DNA of 64,000 bases from assembly GCF_030253575.1 (NCBI RefSeq), contig NC_080557.1, forward strand, positions 46,080,501-46,144,500, written 5' to 3'. Position numbers and translations under genes: made by a program. The notes beneath the pieces are model-generated. The model saw only the letters and a program-made list of their open reading frames with translations. It ran no database searches and was not told where the DNA came from. Below are positions 1-12,010 of the stretch, piece after piece; position 1 is the stretch's first letter, and each line of letters begins with the position of its first letter. Origin of the DNA: Rhododendron vialii (Eukaryota > Streptophyta > Magnoliopsida > Ericales > Ericaceae).

Positions 1-15
1 TCAGAGGTGCTAGTG

Positions 16-351
16 GTACAGCAACAGCTGCACAAATAGATTGCACAAATCAGTTTTGGACCCAATTTACAAAGATGATCGGAGCCACTCATTTTGTTCA
101 AAATTTGTTTTTTATGGTCTCTGTAAAAAATCATCTCAATCCGATATTGGTAAGGATGTTTACGAATCATCCAACTTTGCTTCAGAATTTAGGAAAGTTG
201 GATGATTTTTAAACATCCTTTCCGATATTGATCGGATTGAGATGATTTTTTTCAGGGACCTTAAAAAACAAATTTTGAACAAAATGAGCTGCTCCGATCA
301 TTTTTGTTGAAAACGGATTTGTGCAAGCTGTTTGTGCAGCTGTTGCTGTAC
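16..351. mobile_element. Foldback MITE
   Basis: The two ends are inverted copies of one another: GTACAGCAACAGCTGCACAAA at the left and its complement at the right. The pairing continues inwards over most of the 336 bp (for example 'aatcatctcaatccgatatt' against its complement). There is no coding capacity. No clear target-site duplication is seen, so the superfamily is open. Confidence 0.8.
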
Positions 352-1207
352 TCATATCATTTCTGCAAAAAAAAATATTTGTATCATTTTCTATATCTAT
401 ATTTAATATGAATTTCGTTTAATAGATCTCACTTAATTTTATTAAATAAAAATTTAAAATCATAAAAAGTAATATAACTTGATAGATAATTTTTTGAGAA
501 GTGTGAATAATGATTTGGGACATCTCTTTGGGACGGAGGAGTACCAAACATATAAGCCCAAGAAAAAAAAAAGGGTCCAATTTTTGAAATTCGCTTTTGA
601 CCCCTCAAGTGTCAATGCCGAGCATTCGGTCATTTTGTTCTCGACCCATCTCAAACAAAGCTCAATAATCTGTACTATATATATTATATTTTTGTAGTAT
701 CTGGAAAAACATTCAATAAATACGAAATGCGTTGTGGGTTAGACGGGTAGATTCGAAGGTAGGCATTGCACTTATAGGACAGGATCTAAGTGGGCTATGA
801 ACTTGAAAAGCAGGACCGACTGGTCATTTTCTCAAATTGGAATATCAATTAAGTTCATTGAATCATATATAGTCGATCACAAGAACAATAGTCGGGCAGA
901 CTTTCAATAAGGGGTAGAAGTCATTTCAAAGGCGTCAACCAAGAAAAAGTAGCTAGCTAGGTAAGGAAAGGTAAGCCCCTATAATTTTCTTCTACCAGTA
1001 AATATCTATTTTGGTGTTCTACACGGCAAGTGGCTTAATTCCACACTTTGAAGCAGCTGCTGGTTGAAGTCTTCTTTCTATTTTTCTCCTGCAAGGGCTG
1101 CTGGAAAAAGAAAAAAAAAAAAGAGTCTCCAATATTTGGAGAGCTCCTCTAAGTAACAAGTCAATAAAATCAATTAATCATTCCAAAATTGACTTGCTAA
1201 CAAGTTT
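352..1207. other. Intergenic, no gene seen
   Basis: AT-rich sequence with short chance ORFs only; the 64 and 72 residue frames near 460-700 overlap on opposite strands and look non-coding. No repeat structure was recognised. Confidence 0.5.
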
Positions 1208-2044
1208 AATTTCAACAGCCGAAAGGAAGGAATATTATAGTCATAATTATACTAGTTGGGTTGTCTCCACTGCTAAAGAAATACTACAAAGGAATATTTT
1301 TACTCCAAAAATACTCATGATTTCATGACCTTAATTAAAACTTGGCCTTGAATTAATTCAGAATTGACTTTGGTTTGGTAATTAAACAGATCATGGGTTC
1401 AAAAACTAGACGAATTCTACTGGCCAGATCATTTTTCCCCTTTGTTTCATGCCTTGTGTAAGACTGATGGTATCATTCTTTAAGCATGGCCTTCTTTTTG
1501 AGCTAGCATGGGGCAAAAACATAAACGTGCTGCATTTGAACTCTTAGAAATGCATCATCATGAGATGCAAAAAAAAATAAAAAAAATAGACACAGTTATT
1601 ATATAGTAGTATCTCTCCTTGGAGACAATTAGGGAGCACGGAGCCAGAATTTATCGACAATGAGATCAACTACTTAGAGTAAGCTATAGTTGGTGTGACA
1701 CATGGTGAGAAGTAATTTTTGCAAACGTTTTTTGGGGGCAATTGGACAACAAATATGACATCAAATGTGTAAAATAACACCAGAATTAGTTGTAGCGACT
1801 CTAGCAATTTTTTCCAACTCAATAGAGTCAAGTGACCTCACTTTGCCAATGTATAGCTCCACCCGTGTTTGAAGGAGATTTAGGCCCCGTGAAGTGAGGT
1901 GAGACCTATCCCTTTAAAAAAAAAAAATTCAGAAAAGAAAGATCAATATATTAGGAAAAGGGTAGACATATCTGATAGAAAGAAAACTGATTTTACGAGG
2001 CAATAAAGCTTTTAATTACTTTACTGGAGCGTGACAATCCTGGA

Positions 2045-2193
2045 CGAGTGGTGCTAGTACCACACTTATTTTCACACTCAAACACGTGGGTCCCACACAC
2101 ACTACACACTCTAGTGTGTGTATGGGGCCCACCACTCATGTGAGTGTAGGTGTGTGTTTGTGTGTGAAAATGGGTGTGGCATTAGAATTATTG
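2045..2193. mobile_element. MITE with 8-bp TSD
   Basis: A 149-bp palindromic insertion rich in CACAC/GTGTG. It is flanked by direct repeats ATCCTGGA (2037-2044 and 2194-2201), and copy B at 11205-11215 has the uninterrupted site with one ATCCTGGA. An 8-bp duplication suggests hAT-type transposition. Absence from copy B shows it is an insertion and not shared ancestral sequence. Confidence 0.9.
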
Positions 2194-2254
2194 ATCCTGG
2201 ACATCTATAATTAGGATGATAGCTCCAAATCTACATAGAAACCCAACGAAATCC

Positions 2255-2625
2255 CGGTAAATCTGTCCATACAGATAATTTGTGCACAGATTTTATTGTG
2301 AGGCCCACCACGGGTCCTACACAAACTATTCGAGCCGTTCATTAAATGTAAAACAATTTTTCAAGGGTTTCCATAAAAAATCAGCTCAATCCAATACCTA
2401 TAGGTGCTTGATCTAATCATCTAATTTTTCATTACCAGAAAATCTGAATGAAAGTTTAGATGATTGGATCGAGCACCTATAGGTATTAGATTGATTTTAT
2501 TTTTTACGGGGACTTTTGAAAAAATATTTTACATCTAATGAACGTCTCGAATTATTTGTAAAGGACTCGTGGTGGGCCCTATAATAAAATCTGTGCACAA
2601 ATATACGTGTGGTAGCAGGGTTCAT
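2255..2625. mobile_element. MITE, GTGCACAGATTTT family, copy 1
   Basis: A 371-bp foldback element flanked by GAAATCC (2248-2254 and 2626-2632); copy B holds the empty site. The inner arms carry TTTGTGCACAGATTTTAT and a GGCCCACCACG block. Related elements lie at 40135-40523 and 41106-41488. Counting one mismatch, the duplication is 8 bp, which fits a hAT-like mechanism. Confidence 0.9.
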
Positions 2626-2693
2626 GAAATCCACTGCTTTGCTGAAAGATACTGTGGTACTTTTTAGTAGAAGCCCACAGATCTTTGTTAGAA

Positions 2694-2842
2694 CGGTTTT
2701 GCTATTGTCAATTAATCACTGTGCTGACAATAAGTACACTAAAAAATAAGAAAAACACGTAATTCTGTATACTTTTTGCACCTTTAATACACATTCACAC
2801 ACTTATTATTGTTAGTCCATTGAACTAATTTTAGAATTTTCC
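2694..2842. mobile_element. MITE with 9-bp TSD
   Basis: A 149-bp insertion flanked by TTGTTAGAA (2685-2693 and 2843-2851). Copy B reads straight through with a single copy. A 9-bp duplication is typical of Mutator-like elements. The ends are only weakly complementary (CGGTTTTGCTA against GGAAAATTCTA). Confidence 0.85.
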
Positions 2843-2897
2843 TTGTTAGAATTGAAGAATTTCAATTTCATTATCTTAGAATTTATTTTCTTTCCGA

Positions 2898-2997
2898 CCA
2901 TGTTCGTTTCGGGATTTTGGACTTTGGACTTTCTATTACTCTCATTTGTCTCTTTATCTCTCTCTACTCATTATCTAAAATCCTAAAACGAACATGG
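2898..2997. mobile_element. Short foldback MITE in copy A
   Basis: The ends CCATGTTCGTTT and AAACGAACATGG are inverted, with an internal partial repeat around 'gggattttgg'. The same element is present in copy B (11371-11499), so it was in place before the segment was duplicated. Confidence 0.6.
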
Positions 2998-3559
2998 ACG
3001 CATGTCTAGTATTTAAGCAATGCCATGACCATGAAAAGTAGTACACGGAGTTCTCTCGACCTGGGGTGCTAGAGTCACTTAGTTTGTATCGGTCGGTTTC
3101 TGTGAGGAAGCCTTGTCAATAGTGGGACTACCGTGCTAGGTGCATGCTCATTGACATTCTGTATGCATATCTCTGACATTTGACCGCCGAATCAATTTAT
3201 CGCTGGATGTATATATATATCCTTCATTTGATTTGATCATTTATTTGTCTTTATGTGTGCAATTTTGACTTTTTTTAATTGTATTAAATGCACACGATAT
3301 GTTTACTCAGTTATCAATGAATTTCTTAACTCTTTCAACAACAAAAAAGAAGTGCACTGTTTGGTTCATCAGTAAACAATTAGTCCAGCTGATACAATTT
3401 TGGAAATTTTCGACACAAAGAACTTTTGGCCAATTCTCAGTTATGTCTTGGTATTTAACGGTAAAACAGGATTACAGGAACTAAAAAAAGGAATTAAAAT
3501 CTAATACTACTACGAAAGAAGAAAAATATACAAATTCATTGAACCATATATTTTGCATG

Positions 3560-5153
3560 CTAAAAATCTGGTAATTCTGGCAATCCCTCAGCCGTTGTAA
3601 ACAGGTGGTACCAAAAGTCCATCCCATTCCCATCAGGCTTGCTTGAACTGTACCCATAAACATTTTCCACATGATCTTCGGCTGCCGGAAAACCGCTAGC
3701 CATCGGGCCAGAGTCGTGGTCGGAGAATACGTCGCACCAAAAATTCTCATCCACATCAGGGAAGTAGTAATTGTCCAATGCATCATCAGCTTCCATTGTC
3801 GTGGCGGCGGTGGTGACGGAGGAGATTTCACTGGAGGAATGTTGTGGGCTCTCCAGCTTCACTTGATTGGGATAATCAGTAATGGGGTTTGTTTCAATAT
3901 TTTCTAGGTGATCATTTATCTGCGTTTTGAGAGAGTGGGGTTGTTTGGCTACAGGGGTAGTAGCACTGGCCTGGTTTTGCTTGAGCCTCTTTTTCAAGTG
4001 GGTGTGCCAAACGTTTTTTATTTCGTTGTCTGTCCGTCCGGGCAATCTCGCCGCAATTGCTGACCATCTGCAAATTATGAAACAAGGGTCAAACATTTGG
4101 TTAGCTGTATTTCCCTTTTGTTTTCCTATAATAAGCATTTGAGCACGTTGGCCATCATGATGATGCTCCAAGATCGTTAGTTATCGACCCTACAAGAATG
4201 TATGATGGATCTTGGCCTGGCACCATCTGGCCGTGCCTGAGAGCACCAATAATTGTTCCTTTGGTATCACAATACAATGAGGAATCTTGAACGGTTCTCA
4301 ATTTTAGCATCGATTCTGTTGCGTGCTAAAATTCAAACCAAAAAAAACTTCCAAGTGATAGAGATTTAGTTGAGTATGGATACCTAAACACTTATGCTTT
4401 GTTTGGATTGTGTTTTGAAAAAAAATTCTCAACTTAAAAAACACTTATTATCCCTACTTCCAATTATCACTCACCCTTATCTTCAATTATTATTTTTATT
4501 TATCTATTTATCTCTCTTCAATCATTACTTCTACTTTCAATCATTACTTTCATTTTTTTCTTTACTCATAGCCCTACAAAATTTCTCAAAAAATTTCTTA
4601 AAAACTCATCCAAACACAACGTTAAAGTGAATCGGAACCACAATTGAATCAACTTTATAAGAAGTTTTCGTCGTTCCAAATATTCTAGGACAACATACAT
4701 TTTTTTTTTAAAAATCAAAATGTAGAGATACAAATACAATTGGCAACATAAATTAGTGCACACACCTATTTCCCAACATCTCATGCAGCTCAATGATAGT
4801 GTCCTCTTCTTCTCTGCTGAAGTTTCCGCGCTTAATGTCTGGTCGCAAGTAATTCGTCCATCGGAGTCTGCAGCTCTTTCCACACCTTAATAAACCTGAA
4901 AATTCAAGAAAAGTTGCAAATATATCTTAGTGAAATTAAAGCTAAACTTATATTTCTTTGATTAATCTCGTTATCATTTTTGTCTTGATCAGACCCATAA
5001 TTATTTCACTCTATATATACCAGCTTGTTTGGGAAGTGCTCTCCAATTGTCATGACCATAGAGATTGATGTAAGTGATGAGTATCTGATCTTCTTCATGT
5101 GTCCATGGACCTCTCTTCAGTCCCATCTTCTCACAGCATGGAGCTCTAACCAT
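3560..5153 (-). CDS. R2R3-MYB transcription factor, subgroup 2 (MYB14/15-like)
   Basis: Three exons on the minus strand: 5021-5153, 4766-4895 and 3560-4067, with GT-AG introns; they join into 256 residues. The N-terminus begins [18 protein letters not shown]2 spans about residues 14-64 (W17, W37, W57) and R3 about 67-115 (F70, W89, W108); R3 has [20 protein letters not shown]. No bHLH-contact motif is seen in R3. The tail has DENFW at 194-198 and MDFWYHLF near 237-244, resembling the subgroup-2 C-terminal motifs. Family members are nuclear DNA-binding regulators of cold, defence and phenylpropanoid genes. The intron positions are the usual ones for R2R3-MYBs. Intron 2 contains a MITE (4395-4621), and CT and TA microsatellites lie just upstream of the start. 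The subgroup call is by motif resemblance. Confidence 0.93.
4395..4621. mobile_element. Tourist-like MITE in MYB intron 2
   Basis: A 227-bp element with ends TGCTTTGTTTGGATTGTG and CATCCAAACACAACG, flanked by TTA on both sides (4392-4394 and 4622-4624), as expected for PIF/Harbinger MITEs. The interior repeats 'caatcattact'. It lies wholly within the intron between exon 2 (from 4766) and exon 3 (to 4067), clear of both splice sites. Confidence 0.75.
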
Positions 5154-5165
5154 CTTTTCGCAATT

Positions 5166-5210
<45 letters not shown>

Positions 5211-5227
5211 ATATATATATATATGTA
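5166..5227. repeat. CT then TA microsatellite in the MYB 5' leader
   Basis: About 18 CT units followed by a TA run, starting 13 bp upstream of the MYB start codon (minus strand). On the transcribed strand this is a GA-rich leader. Length variation here could affect the transcript. Confidence 0.8.
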
Positions 5228-5343
5228 TATATGGAATCCAAAAGTGTATGTATATATGTATATGCCTCAGATGATCAGTATACTATGATCTCCTTCCCCT
5301 GTAATTATCTCAGTGATAAAATGATTTCCTGGGCTTCATTGGC

Positions 5344-5431
5344 TATATATATGGATTCATGAGAGGTTCCTATCTGCCTCTGGTAGTCTTACATTTTCAA
5401 AGGCGTTTACACCCTGCACTTTCCTGGAAAA

Positions 5432-5480
<49 letters not shown>
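5344..5480 (-). promoter_or_regulatory. Possible MYB promoter region with CT/GA repeat
   Basis: A TATATATA stretch at 5344-5351 lies about 190 bp upstream of the MYB start codon and could be its TATA box. A 48-bp CT run follows at 5433-5480. Assignment is by position only. Confidence 0.35.
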
Positions 5481-5484
<4 letters not shown>

Positions 5485-6043
5485 CACACATGCACAGACA
5501 GCGTATGTTTGATGTAGTAAAAAATTGACTGGATGGTCAAATGAAACGTGGACGATGTTCTCTTATTTAAGGGCCCCAATTTTGAGTCATTATTCAATAC
5601 TGAAGCACCGTCATTTTGGACAATTCCAGAATCACACATTTATAAGATCTTATAAATTTTGTCGCTGACACCGCAAGAATATATAATTGTAGAGTGATCT
5701 GAAATACCACGCGATGCTCACAAACTCTTGAATAATTTTACTCCCACTTGGATATGTACGACCACATGAAATATTCTCATTCAATAAGTATTATTTTAGT
5801 TTAAAACCAAAAATAATTATAGTATCGAATAATGGTGGGAACCACGTGCCACCATTTTCCTCTCGGTTTATCAATAGTCCCGCCAATAAAAAGGTGAAAT
5901 TTTAGTACATCCTTTGGGATCCAATTAGGTAAAATTGAAAAGGGAAAGAGCAAAACTGGAACTGAGTGCAAACTTCAAGGACTGCTAGAGTATTTAACTT
6001 CCAAGGGAAAATTCACAATCGCAGCAGCTATCGTTAAAATTAT

Positions 6044-6367
6044 GGGCGCTGCTATTCGCAGCCCTCTATTTACTCTCATAGCCCGTTAAAAATTTCTAAT
6101 TATACTCGACAATTAGTTATCGAAATTGAGATATATTTTCAGCATCCAATTACCGAAATATAATATTTTTTTCAACAGATGTTTACCGAAAATGCATGTT
6201 CGGCAGTTGTTTACCGAAAGTTGAACATATTTTCGACATGTAGTTACCGAAATATAATCTTGTTTTCAACAGCAATTTACCGAAATTTTATTTATGATTT
6301 TCAACAACCATTTACCGAAATGTAGTGGGCTACGGGAGAAAATAAAGGGCTGCGAATAGCGGCGCCC
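6044..6367. mobile_element. MITE with GGGCGC ends and internal repeats
   Basis: A 324-bp element with ends GGGCGCTGCTATTCGCAGCCC and its near-complement, flanked by AAAATTAT (6036-6043 and 6368-6375). The interior carries repeated 'tttaccgaaa' units, about six degenerate copies. The long relative at 62596-63515 has the same ends, also with an 8-bp duplication. Confidence 0.9.
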
Positions 6368-6375
6368 AAAATTAT

Positions 6376-9300
6376 GAACTACAGTTATTTGGCAATCTCG
6401 CAATTAGTCGAGTAGCGCGCAAGTTGATTCAAAGATTCGGTTAAAAAAAAATTAGTTGGCAGTCATCACATATAATTCCCAGGAATGCTACTGAAATAGA
6501 GATCGAGTTACGGAACATATTAGGAGACAAGTATGGTTAAGATGAGGAGGCCTAGTTAATTGAGTGGGAGAATAACAACACGTAAGAAAAGCTCGCAGGT
6601 TCTACTTGTATCAAAGCCGGCCGGCCACAGGGTAAGCCCCACAAGACTTCGGGCTTGGGCAACCCCCCACCATGTGAGTCATGTGACAACGGGAAAAAAA
6701 AGTAAACCCAATATAATCTTGATTTTATATATACTTGTATGTCCGTTATGCGTAAAACCAATTTTGAACTACAAATCTATTATGCAAACCAAGCAAACAT
6801 CTGACTGATATAGTCTGAAAGAGAACTAATGGGGCAGCTGGATATTGACCCAAATTGATTAGGACAGACAGTCGACAGACATTCTTCAATTTATAGACAA
6901 CTATATACTACTATAAATGTCTCAAAGAAAAAGGAAGAAAAGAAAACAGAGTATTGTGAAAATATATAGCCAAAAACCTTTGAAAACAGAGTATCCCATA
7001 TCTTTTCGGGTTACTACTAAAAAGAAATGGATGGATGAATAGGTCCATGCGCGTGTGTCGTGTGGACGCTGCTTTTAAACGTTGGTCGAATACTGTTGAC
7101 TGTCCAGAGAAATTGTCCTACAAATCTATAAATAAACAAATGCACAAAATTAGTTTTATAATAAAAGGTGAGCACACGAGTGACGTACAGTAGTTTATAA
7201 TCTGATGCAGAAGTATAGTAGAGTATTATCCTGGGGAGTTCATAATCAAGGGTGGGTACTGGGTAAGGACAAAGGAGTACTCAAAGAAAGAGGCTATATA
7301 TCTATCAAAGTCAACATATACACCAATACGACAAACAAGCTCCACTCCCCACTCAGCTTTGCTTCTGCATTTTCATTTTATTGATAACCGGACGTCCATG
7401 TCAGTTTGCGCACATCTCGATTAATTTAAGATTTTAAACGATGTAAGTTTATTTGCTTTCTCATACCCATTTTGTCAAATCCAGTTGGGGTTAGTTTTGC
7501 TTCTTCATTCTACACAACCCATTGTGTTTCATTTGGTGAAATCATTACTGGAGTATTATTTTCAGGGGCGGAGGCAAATAGATACAAGAGAAGGCGGTTG
7601 ACCCCACTGACGGCCAAATTTCTCTTGGGATAAGTATAATTTTTACCCCATTTTTACTAATTTGACTCCAAATTTTCATAGAAATAGGTATAATTTATCT
7701 ATTTTGACCCCACAAAAAATCTCTAAATTGCCCCAACTTGTTTAAAGTGCATAAAAATCTCAAGCGTTCTTTCCTTTTCGAGAGTTGATAGTGCTAGAAA
7801 TGAGACTATCATGTATTATTTTTCAAATATGACAAGTCTTTTGAGGCCAATTATGAGACAAAAATGAATTTTTAGTGCATATCGATCTAATAATTAACCT
7901 TTTAATTTAGTTATTTTTGGACTTGTGTCTAGAAACAATATATTGCATATGAATCTAATTTTTAACCCCACTAACCAAAATTCCTGGTTCCGCCCGTGAT
8001 TATTCTACAGCAAGTTTTGCCTGTTACTACTCTTTTCTGGAGGAATAATTCAAACAGAGTTAGCTGGAATGATTTGATTTTGAACTGGCACTGATCAGTT
8101 TCAACCTGTAGTTGTTTATTACCTAAACCAGATCCATCCGACTTTGAAAAACAAGAAATTATGAAAATGATGGGGTGGAAATATTTACACGTCAACACAA
8201 CAAGTCAAATACCAACCAAATTTTTCAAGTGTAAAAGGAATCACAAGATAAAAAAAGCTACTGGTATTTTCCCCAAAGCAAAAGCAAAAGTATGAAAGGC
8301 ATGTAATATATATATTAAAGTGTTGTAACGTTGATGTTACTTTGTTATTAATTAATTAGTACTAGTACTAATTAGTAGCGACCTCACAGATTAGGTACCA
8401 GATTGTACTCCATTTTCCGCGTCCGGGTGGGGTGATTTTGAGCAATGAAAATGCAGTTGGTTCATCTCTCACTTGGGCAGGCAGCTATATTTCTCACGTT
8501 CTAGCTTCTGCATTCCATTTTCTTTTTATAATCGGGTGTCTGATTGTCTGGGTTGATTTTTGTGCACATCGGCTAATTCTGGTGGTGTTCTAAAGTTGGT
8601 CACCGGACAAATGTCTGATGGCCCCAAGAGTTTCTGCAAATGGTGAGCTAAAGTCAAACAAACGAGCTGGAGAGAGTTAGCTTCATGTAGCTAGCTATAA
8701 TGCTCTCACCCTAGCATCCCCTTGGCATCTCTGTAGTTCTTCTCTCACCTTGCATTATTGCAGCAGCCACCAATTAACTTTACCATTGGGCTTTGGCATT
8801 TTTTTTAACACTCCAACATGTCATTGCAAAGCTGAACAAGGTTACAAAGCTCAAGCAGAGCAAAATACTCATGGGGAGGAGGGGGAAGATGATTCTTACA
8901 GGATTGTTTCCTAAGCCAATTCGCACATTGATTTTCTTTGCGATTGCAGCAAGAGAAAATGGAAACAAAAGATTTACAAATAGAACGTATGTCTTCGATC
9001 ATCGCATCGACTTTCCAGTAGTTAGAAGTAGGAAGGTCATTAAGAATCTTGATCGATCGCAAGCTACCCAGTATCAAAAATTGCCTTTGGAACCTTCAAG
9101 TCGGCTGCCATGGAACCAGGGACCGAGTCAGGATTTTATCCTAGCAGTAACGAAATGTATACTAAAAAAAAGATGCATTACAATATGAATGTCATCGACT
9201 CTAGAAAAAATTAAAATAACATAATAAAAAACTATAGTAAATAAAGTTTGTCATTTGCATATAGAGTACGAAAAAAGTCTAACTTTAATTAATTTAATCT

Positions 9301-9800
9301 ATCCAGTAAAGTGAGGCATTTTGAATTGTGTCCGATGCTCTTTCAAGTCGTTAAAAGCATCGATGATAGAATCTAGTCTTGGAATACTTTTTTGGGTCTC
9401 TTTTCTTGAATTTTTTTTAGAGGATTAAAGACTAATATATAGCAAAAAATAAAAATAAAAAATCTAGCAATGGCGTGTCTATATAAATTTAGTTTTTTTT
9501 TAACATATAATAATTGCATTTTCTAAATTTTTTGCCGTGACAGCCATTACCACTAGACCCCCTTGGCTCCATCCTTGCATGGAACATGCAACCTGAATTG
9601 CCCAGCCAACTTTAATTAAGTCTGCCATGATTGAGCTCAATGAGATTTTGAGCTCTGATGCTTCTAAATTTAACACCCAATAAAATAAGAAAGTAATTCA
9701 TGGTTACGTATGAAAGACAAAATTCCATTCCTTCACAAATCGAACACGAATATTATGTCTCAAATTTCAGTTGAATTCACTGAAAACGTAAATGCCGGAT
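6376..9800. other. Intergenic, repeat remnants, no gene seen
   Basis: No credible coding region. The overlapping 131 and 90 residue frames near 8790-9190 lie on opposite strands and show no recognised motif. There are SINE-like 3' remnants near 6394-6452, 7386-7435 and 8527-8580, and a 22-bp palindrome centred on TACTAGTA near 8365. Confidence 0.5.
7386..7435 (-). repeat. SINE-like 3' remnant
   Basis: On the minus strand it reads 'taatcgagatgtgcgcaaac' and then 'gacgtccggttatc'. The same word pair recurs at about ten places in the window, which marks an old retroposon family. No intact tRNA-like head is visible here. Confidence 0.5.
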
Positions 9801-10020
9801 GTAGGTGCGGTGAGAATTGTCAACCTTTGATCCAAGAAGACCGTTCGACTTGCTAATTAACTGGGGGCACGTGGCAACAGGGCTCGCGCAACAAGGAGAC
9901 TTTGGTCACATCTTGACCTAGTAAAGACGGTTGACCGCCCAATTACGAAAGCACATGTGTACAAAGCTTGGAGAAGTATCCGTGGAAGATGTCCGCGGAG
10001 GAGCAGAAGCACCTCCGCGG

Positions 10021-10437
10021 GACAGAATTTTAAGCCTGTGGAAATCTGCCAAAGCTCGCGGGCGGAAGGAAGACGAGCCCCATTACCAGGGCAACCTGTG
10101 CAGCGGAAGACTGTGGATAAAGTTCTGCGAGTCGCTGCGATTTCAGAATTATAAGAGGGAGACTTAGTTAAATAATGTCCGGAGTTCCATTTGAGCCATA
10201 AGGCAGGGCCCGGAAGGGCTCCGTGACAAGAGAACGATTGCCGTGGGTTGCGACCTTGCTCCAGCGGGAATGGGGGAGATTCTTGTGGCTCGGTGGCTTG
10301 GGAAGGAGGTTGTGTTGCGGGGATCAGGCTCCCCCGTGGGAAAAGCCTGCGAGAGACTGCGTTTTCCCCAATACCCAGAGGTACAGGAGGGACACGTGTT
10401 GGGATTTTATAGGAACCCTGTCATGCGCTTGACCTAG
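10021..10437 (+). repeat. Direct repeat flanking copy B, left
   Basis: It shares long matches with 12011-12423, such as 'gacgagccccattaccaggg' and 'ctccagcgggaatgggggag'. It ends at 'gcttgacctag', where copy B begins. The short frames in it (78 and 69 residues) are not recognised. Confidence 0.85.
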
Positions 10438-11370
10438 ATTTTAATTTCAACAGCCGAAGGGAAGGAATATTATAGTCATAATTATACTAGTTGGGTTGTC
10501 TCCACTGCTACAGAAATACTACCAAGGAATATTTACTCCAAAAAATACTCATGATTTCATGAACTTAATTAAAACTTGGCCTTGAATTTCAGAATTGACT
10601 TTGGTTTGGTAAACAGATCATGGGTTTAAAAACTAGACGAATTCTACCGGCCAGATCATTTTTCCCCTTTGTTGCCTTGTGCAAGACTGATGTTATCATT
10701 CTTTGAGCATGGACTCTTTTTGAGCATAGGGCAAAATCATGAAACTTAAAACGTGTTGCATCTTAACTCTCTATATTAACACCTCATCATGATCAAATGC
10801 AAAGAATACACACAGTTATTATATATATAGTATCTCTTTGCAGACAATTAGGTCGGGACTTATCGACAATGAGGTCAACTGCTTAAAGTAGTCGCAATTG
10901 GACAATATCTATGACATCAAACGTGTTAAATAACACTAGAATTGTAGCAACTCTAGCAATTTTTTTCAACTCAGTAGGGTCAAGTGACCTAACTTTGCCA
11001 ATGTATAGCTCCACCCGTGTTTGAAGGAGATTTAATTAGGCCCCATGAAGTGAGGTGACCTATCCCTTTTTTTTAAAAAAAAAAATCAGAAAGGAAAGAT
11101 CGATCAATATATTAGGAAAAGGGCAGAGATATCTGATACAGTAGAAAGAAAACTGATTTTTATGAGGCAATAAAGCTTAATTACTTTACTGGAGCATGAC
11201 AATCCTGGACATCTATAATTAGGATGATAGCTCCAAATCTACATAGAAACCCAACGAAATCCACTGCTTTGCTAAAAGATACTGTAGGAGTACTTTTTAG
11301 TGGAAGCCCACAGATCTTTGTTAGAATTGAAGAATCAGTTTCATTATCTCAGAATTTATTTCCTTCCCGA

Positions 11371-11499
11371 CCATGTTCGTTTTGGGATTTTAGATTTTCT
11401 CTCTGCACACGATTTCTAATAAATTTTCTCTCAATTATTACTCTCATTTGTCTTTCTATATCTCTCCACTCATTATCCAAAATCCTAAAATGAACTTGG
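11371..11499. mobile_element. Short foldback MITE in copy B
   Basis: Counterpart of 2898-2997, with ends CCATGTTCG and GAACTTGG. It is longer than the copy A version because of extra 'ctctctgcacacg' sequence between the arms. Confidence 0.55.
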
Positions 11500-11717
11500 A
11501 TGCATGCCTGGTATTTAAGCAATGCCATGACCATGAAAAGTAGTGCACAGAGTTCTCTCGACCTGGGGTGCTAGAATCACTTAGTTTGTATCGGTTGGTT
11601 TCTATGAGGAAGCCTCATCAATAGTGGGACTACTGTGATAGGTGCATGCTCATTGACATTCTGCATGCAGATCTCTGATATCTGACCGCCGAATCAATTT
11701 ATCGCTGGATGTATATA

Positions 11718-11801
11718 TCCTTCATTTGATTTGGTCGTTTATTTGTCTTCATTTGATTTGGTCGTTTATTTGTCTTCATTTGATTTGGTCGTTTATTTGT
11801 C
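11718..11801. repeat. 28-bp tandem repeat, three copies
   Basis: 'ttcatttgatttggtcg' followed by 'tttatttgtc' repeated three times head to tail. Copy A has one unit, so the expansion came after duplication, or contracted in A. Confidence 0.9.
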
Positions 11802-12010
11802 TTTATGTGTGCAATTTTTGTCTTTTTTCAGTTGTATTAGATGCACACGGTAGATTGTATTACTCAGTTATCAATGAATTTCTTAACTCTTTCAACAACA
11901 AAAAAGAAGTGCACTGTTTGGTTCATCAGTAAACAATTAGTCCAGCTGACACAAATTTGGAAATTTTTGTTACAAAGCACTTTTGGCCAATTCTCAGTTA
12001 TGTCCACGGG

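Larger units (their letters stand above)
1208..3445. repeat. Duplicated segment, copy A
   Basis: This stretch matches 10442-12004 in the same orientation with small substitutions and indels, from 'taatttcaacagccgaa' to 'ttctcagttatgtc'. Copy A is about 0.7 kb longer, mainly because it holds three extra MITEs (2045-2193, 2255-2625, 2694-2842) that are absent from copy B. Its right edge lies about 115 bp from the MYB stop codon, so it is the 3' flank of that gene. No gene is seen inside. Confidence 0.9.
10438..12004. repeat. Duplicated segment, copy B
   Basis: Copy of 1208-3445, lying between two halves of the LTR-like repeat. It has empty sites for the three MITEs found in copy A but keeps the short foldback at 11371-11499. 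It also carries a three-fold tandem repeat (11718-11801) that is single in copy A. The right junction shows a short shared word (ATGTCC) with the flanking repeat, which fits repair-associated insertion. Confidence 0.9.

Noticed and set aside
3481..3907. 116- and 78-codon frames over MYB exon 3
   Set aside because: Shadow frames of the MYB coding exon.
8793..9188. 131-codon plus-strand frame
   Set aside because: Overlaps a 90-codon frame on the other strand, no recognised domain, no promoter, low-complexity surroundings.
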